Shown here: positions 59,861 to 64,000 of the stretch, piece by piece
Layout: each line of letters starts with the position of its first letter
Numbering within the stretch: the stretch's first letter is position 1
Assembly (NCBI GenBank): GCA_002270565.1
Contig: NQMI01000116.1
Location: forward strand, 79,214-143,213
From: Stenocarpella maydis
Lineage: Eukaryota > Ascomycota > Sordariomycetes > Diaporthales > Diaporthaceae
DNA: 64,000 bases
Direction of reading: 5' to 3'
Made by a program: the position numbers and the translations under genes
The notes under the pieces: generated by a model
What the model saw: only the letters and a program-made list of their open reading frames with translations
What the model was told of the DNA's origin: nothing
Database searches by the model: none

Positions 59861-60560
59861 GGCCATTCAATACTAAAAAGTAGTATAGAAGTAGTGCTAT
59901 AATAAAGAGTAGCTTAAGGTGCTTAAATGCTACTTTAGCGCTAAGTAGGAGCTCTAGCTGCTCTTTCTTTCCTCCCTTTAAGTAGTTAGTTAGTAGCACA
60001 CTGATTTTTAAGAAGGCCTTAATAAACCATTTATAAAATCCTATATATTTTAGAAATATAAGGATATTATAGGTGATATATAAGAGTAATTATTCTATAA
60101 TAATACTCTTTAAAATTATTATAAATCCTAAATATTCTACCTTTATAACCCTAAACTTATACTTATTAATATTAAGATATAGGCCCCGTTAATATAATTA
60201 TTTAAGCATGCTATATATATATTATATATATATTACATTATTATTACTATATAATAAAATATTATTAAAGTATATTATATAATAAGTATTAACTAGCTTT
60301 ACTAGCACTTAGTTAATATAGGCTTGAAATATTACCAGAGTATTAGTAGGTTTGAAAAGAATAATGATATATTTAAAGTATCTATACTTAGTATAAAATG
60401 CTATCTTCTACTTATTACATATATAAATTCTAAGCTAATAGTATACTTCTTTTAGGTCTAGCTTTATATATACCTTAGCTTCTATAAGTAATTTATGATT
60501 TCTATAATTAGTAGTAGCAGTATATAGTCCTTATATATAAGCTTATTTAGTATATAGTGA
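59860..60560 (-). pseudogene. Ty3/gypsy reverse transcriptase remnant, RIP-decayed
   Basis: Reading the minus strand from 60560: LNKLIYKDYILLLLIIEII, AKVYIKLDLKEVYY, LRIYICNK, KIAFYTKYRYFKYIIILF, VIFQAYIN and VEYLGFII follow the order of gypsy reverse-transcriptase blocks (AKVFTKLDL..., TAFRTRYGHFEY..., TFQAYIN..., VEFLGFIIS). The catalytic box reads YFNN where active enzymes have YxDD; both Asp-to-Asn changes are G-to-A, as expected from RIP. Several stops interrupt the frame. RNase H, integrase and paired LTRs were not found, so this is a fragment. Confidence 0.75.
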
Positions 60561-61090
60561 AAACGGGCCCAGAGGGGAGAGCGAGAGGACAAAACCTCCA
60601 CACACACAAAAAGGCACACATTCTGCCAGAGCCCTAATCAAGCAACCACCCCAAGAGGAGCGTAAAAGGCAAGAAGAGGAGCCCCTGACGCAATAGGAGA
60701 GTTATAAGGGGAATAAAGGGTGCCAAAAAAGAGAGGCAGAAAAAGAGGGCACAAGAAATAATTTCACAATATACACGTATATATCTAACAGATATAAATT
60801 CATAGGGTATAAAAAGATTGATTCTCTAGGACTAGAAATTTCTCAAAAGCAATGCAGGAAGGCCCCTTCTTATAGTCTTGGAGGGGGGGGGATGCCAAGG
60901 CTGGTTTTCCTCTGGATTTTGAAACATGCCGGTTCCCCTAAACCCCGGAACACACCCCTCTCCAGACCATTATAAAGAACAAGCAATGGTCCGCCCGAAA
61001 CAACCAAAATCACTTTCCTCCTCTGATCAGACAAGCCACCTAAATTCAGCTCTATTGGACCCTTTATAGCTCTTAATTCCTGGCCCGCTT
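60561..61090. other. Stretch between remnants
   Basis: Purine-rich block (about 60570-60750), AT-rich interlude and a less mutated segment. No coding signal beyond the end of the decayed frame to the right. Confidence 0.4.
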
Positions 61091-63109
61091 ATCCCTACTC
61101 TCATTCTGCTGCAGCACGCTCGGTCTGCAATCCTTCTCCTCTCGCTCAGCCGCCTTTTTGTAAGCCCAGGATTAATAGCTATTACTAATCGCCAGCATAG
61201 GAACCCAGCAATTTACTTCCTTAATCCCCACCCACTTGCTTGCATTCTAGTTGTGCTCCTGAATTGTTATGATTCTTATTGCGGCGGGCAATGGGCAACA
61301 TAGTAGCAGCATAGCCGGAATAGAGGATAGAGATGATAATGAAGACCTTAAGATACCTAATCGCTTAGGGGTTATCCTACCCATATTTACGTTTCCTCCT
61401 GGGGACATATTCCTGATGCTTGCCTCTAATATCTGCCATAAGAGAAGTTTAATAGGGTTACCCTGTAGCATTCCAGCCCTGCTCCAATCAGGCGTCTGTG
61501 GAGCAGTTCTTGCTTCACTCGGTATCCCAAGACCATCTTCTCCATATATCCATGCCCCATCTGCCTGAGGCAGAGGCTTAGGTGTCTTGGATGGGTCCTT
61601 GTGAAGTCCAAGCCTAGATATCGTGATTAGATCCTTTACGGCTGCACTAGGTGTCTTAGATGTTAGGATAGGTGGCTGGTTCTTCAAGCTGTTAGGGGCA
61701 ACAGGAGTTTTGCTTGACCTAGAAGTCCGGACGTTAGTAGGCCTTGAAAGATTAGCCTTGTTAAATCTCGCTGTAAGGAAGCCCAGCAGATTTTATCCCG
61801 GTTTTAATCCTATACTGGGTATAGCATAATACTTGGTCTTCCCCTTATTTATCCCTAAGATATCGGCTTAAGAGTATACGATATTCTTTCCTGCTATAAG
61901 CCTCTTATACTTATTATAGCTAATAATTGGAGTATTCTGGATGCCCCTGATTGGACACCCGGATCTATTGATTTCTAATCGGATAGTAAAACCCTAGATA
62001 AGAGCTAAGGCTTTTTTAGCAGGCAAGCTAGAAGGGGCGGATTCAAGCAGCCTAGTCTTAATCCAGTCTCTAAACTCCCAGCTATTCTTTCCATGATTCT
62101 CCCAGAAGAAAAAGGCAATATAGGTGGCTATAAGGAGTCTATAGGCAGTTAATCCCAGCTGTAGTGTAACCTTTACTTGGATTGCCGTGTATACCTATTT
62201 TGAGAATCCTTTAGGTAGCCCAAGGGTAAGGAAGTATGTAATGCAGTCCCTTATATAGAGGTATATCCTATTATGAGTTCTCTGATTAGGATGAGTATTA
62301 ATTATATTGAGTCATTTGGTATCCCTATTGAAGATGCTTAATACCTAATGGCCTGGGGTATGTATGACTTGGATGATAAACCTCTGGCTGTCCTTTAGTA
62401 AGTGGTATCTTTATGATTTGGGGGGTTCTCCGTTAATATTATAGATTATAGGCACTATAAAGACTAGGTTGCTAAAATCAATTAGCTGCTAATTAATAAG
62501 CCCTAGAATATAATCAGTATGTAGGCATACCTCTTAAGCTAGGAGACCTTCTGCATTATAAAGGGTTATGAGGAAGTTGCTATAGTAAGTGCTAAACAGG
62601 TTCTTTTACCCAGGAGGGTCTCTGAACTAAGGATAGGGATTAATGCCCTTAAAATATATATCCACCACCTGCTATATATAATTACTATGCCCCCATTTTT
62701 AGTTCTGAAAGAATGGCGGTCGCACTAAAAGGTCTGATATATTAAAAGCTTGGGAGAGTGCCAACCCGTTGTTAAGGATTCTGGTTTCAAATGGGTCTTT
62801 TATTGGGTCTATACTAGCTCTGTGATCCTAGTTTCCTTGATTGTAGACATTACATGGGTTGGGAAATCTCAGCTGCTATGCAGGGTTGATATTATTAAAA
62901 TTCATAATAAAGGGTAATACTAAAAGTCATGCTTTAAGGCCAACCTAATCAGAAGGGTCTGGGTACTCAATAGTAGGCATGGGGGCGTTAGGATCATTCA
63001 TGGGGCTAACTTAGCCTTTTAAACTATTAATAGCTGTAAACTAGATTAATGGGGATCCCTTCTTCTTTCCCTTACCTTTCTTTATTATTTGCTAGCTTAA
63101 GGAAGACAT
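61091..63109 (-). pseudogene. Decayed ~2-kb open frame, possible C48/Ulp1-like peptidase
   Basis: Read on the minus strand from an ATG at 63109 (MSSLS, then KKGKGKKKGSPLI) one frame continues about 670 codons, with roughly 15-20 stops, nearly all TAG/TAA where Gln or Trp fits. In the middle: IIYNINGEPPKS, IIQVIHTPGH then VLSIFNRDTK, LNIINTHP, and TLQLGLTAYRLLIATYIAFF before FFWENHGKNSWEFRDWI. This order resembles C48/Ulp1 cysteine peptidases (His-Trp, then Asp, Gln, and Asp-Cys-Gly followed by a hydrophobic helix). Here the expected Asp, Cys and Gly positions are Asn, Tyr and Arg, all explainable by G-to-A RIP. The C-terminal third (from 61687 down) is basic, Pro/Ser-rich and least mutated. 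The family call is tentative; that it is a RIP-inactivated repeat gene is better supported. Confidence 0.5.
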
Positions 63110-63590
63110 CTTTCTAATTAGTTAGACTGGGGAAAAGGGTACTAAGGCAAGGAGAAATTAGGTAATAAAGGGGAGGTAATGAGTTTTAAGGGTAAAGATT
63201 AATGGTTGCAGCAGCTTTTAAGTCTTAATAATGCAAGTTATACTGTGCTAATTAGAGATTAGCTAAGGTATAGTAGTTATAGAAGAAGTAGTTGGGTTGA
63301 AGGTTGTAGCAGAAAGGTGGGCTTTTATTAGAAGGGGAGCCTCAAGATGGGTAAATCACTTAAGCTAGTAAATCACTTAACTTCCTTCCCTTTTCTGCTA
63401 GGTAGCAACCTTTACTACTTTAAATGCTTCTAATAAGAGCTCCCCTCTCCAACTTTTCGTATTTAAAGTTGCTTTTTCCCTACTAATCCTTTTCTTTAAC
63501 TTCCCCCTAATAGCATTATTAACTATTAATTATCAATCTCATTATTAAACTATTAAGCCTCTTTAATTAAATAAGCTTCACCATTACTAT
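63110..63590. other. AT-rich spacer between two divergent decayed frames
   Basis: Contains a short direct repeat GTAAATCACTTAA twice (about 63353-63365 and 63369-63381). It could be the shared promoter region of the divergent frames on either side. Confidence 0.35.
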
Positions 63591-64000
63591 ATCTTCTCCT
63601 TTTCAACTGAGCTAAGAAGAGAAGGGAAAGAGTAAGGAGTAATTACCTCCTATTATTAGGGTCTTTAAAATATATAATCCTCCTCCTATCTATAAAGAGG
63701 GTATCTATACTTATTTCTAACTAAATGCAATCCTTTTATGAAACTAGGTTTATAAATTACTACTTTATAAGGCCTTTGTAATAAATATCAAGATATATAA
63801 CCTTAAGGGTAGAGGTAAGGGTCTTTACATCCTATAAACCCTCTTCTTAATACGTAAATCTGAGCTACTTAAACTATTCTTTCCCTTCCTGAAAGCCCTA
63901 GAGGCTTATAAGTACCTGCAATCTTACCTTAGCACTCTAATTAAAGGAGATCTAAATGACATTTTTATTAAATACATAAATGGTAGCCCTTATAAGAAGT
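63591..64000 (+). pseudogene. Decayed coding-like frame running off the right edge
   Basis: The plus strand holds protein-like sequence with several stops of RIP type: IKIYNLKGRGKGLYIL, then TLFLIRKSELLKLFFPFLKA, LEAYKYLQSYLSTLIKGDL and NDIFIKYINGSPYKK, still open at the last base. It diverges from the 61.1-63.1 kb frame. I do not recognise the family. The balanced Leu/Lys/Glu composition suggests a real former protein. Confidence 0.4.

Noticed and set aside
59712..59999. 95-codon minus-strand open frame as an intact gene
   Set aside because: It joins the decayed gypsy reverse transcriptase tail to the LTR-like fragment, so it is a chance fusion of two remnants.

Overview
The window is nuclear DNA of a filamentous ascomycete (Pezizomycotina), most likely a Sordariomycete. 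The evidence is gene content (fungal Rrn7, Nur1, Cdc45, Ist2 and Mis4 types), about 48 short introns (roughly 48-210 nt) with GTAAGT-like donors and CTAAC/CTGAC branch sites, GC-rich coding third positions, and a right-hand AT-rich block of transposons carrying the C-to-T/G-to-A nonsense pattern typical of repeat-induced point mutation (RIP). The species cannot be named from the sequence alone.

Layout. 1-548 is the 3' part of a rhodanese gene. 838-1917 (-) is a Yip1-family protein. 2839-11223 is a compact growth block: ubiquitin-L40 fusion (-), Rrn7 of the Pol I core factor (-), eIF5A (-), deoxyhypusine hydroxylase (+) and Pol I subunit Rpa12 (-). eIF5A and the enzyme that hydroxylates its deoxyhypusine lie head to head. 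11760-17416 (+) is the cohesin loader Mis4/Scc2. Next come a Rab-type GTPase (-), a flavocytochrome b2 L-lactate dehydrogenase (-), a small secreted WSC protein (-), a fungal SH3 protein (-) and an Ist2/TMEM16 protein (-). 31669-38327 holds an NPC2-like lipid transfer protein (+), V-ATPase subunit F (-), a Nur1-like nuclear rim protein (+) and a conserved fungal protein of unknown function (+). After a 78-base assembly gap come isopropylmalate isomerase (+), a family-16 methyltransferase (-), a long-chain acyl-CoA synthetase (+), an NCS-1/Frq1 calcium sensor (-) and Cdc45 (-).

From about 55.7 kb the character changes. A complete but mutated Fot1/pogo-type DNA transposon (56401-58328) is followed by a tRNA-like remnant, an LTR-like fragment, a mutated Ty3/gypsy reverse transcriptase, and a long decayed open frame of about 2 kb that looks tentatively like a C48/Ulp1-type peptidase. 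A second decayed frame diverges from it and runs off the right edge.

Almost all intact genes are core housekeeping genes (ribosome production, translation, replication and cohesion, vesicle traffic, lipid and leucine metabolism). The best leads are the eIF5A/hydroxylase pair, the ubiquitin-L40 gene structure (start codon split by an intron, 7-nt exon, stop codon alone after the last intron), repeated GC-AG introns, the in-frame TAG in the 36.7-38.3 kb gene, and the unidentified divergent decayed frames at the right end. All exon junctions were read by eye from splice signals and frame; no transcript data were available.
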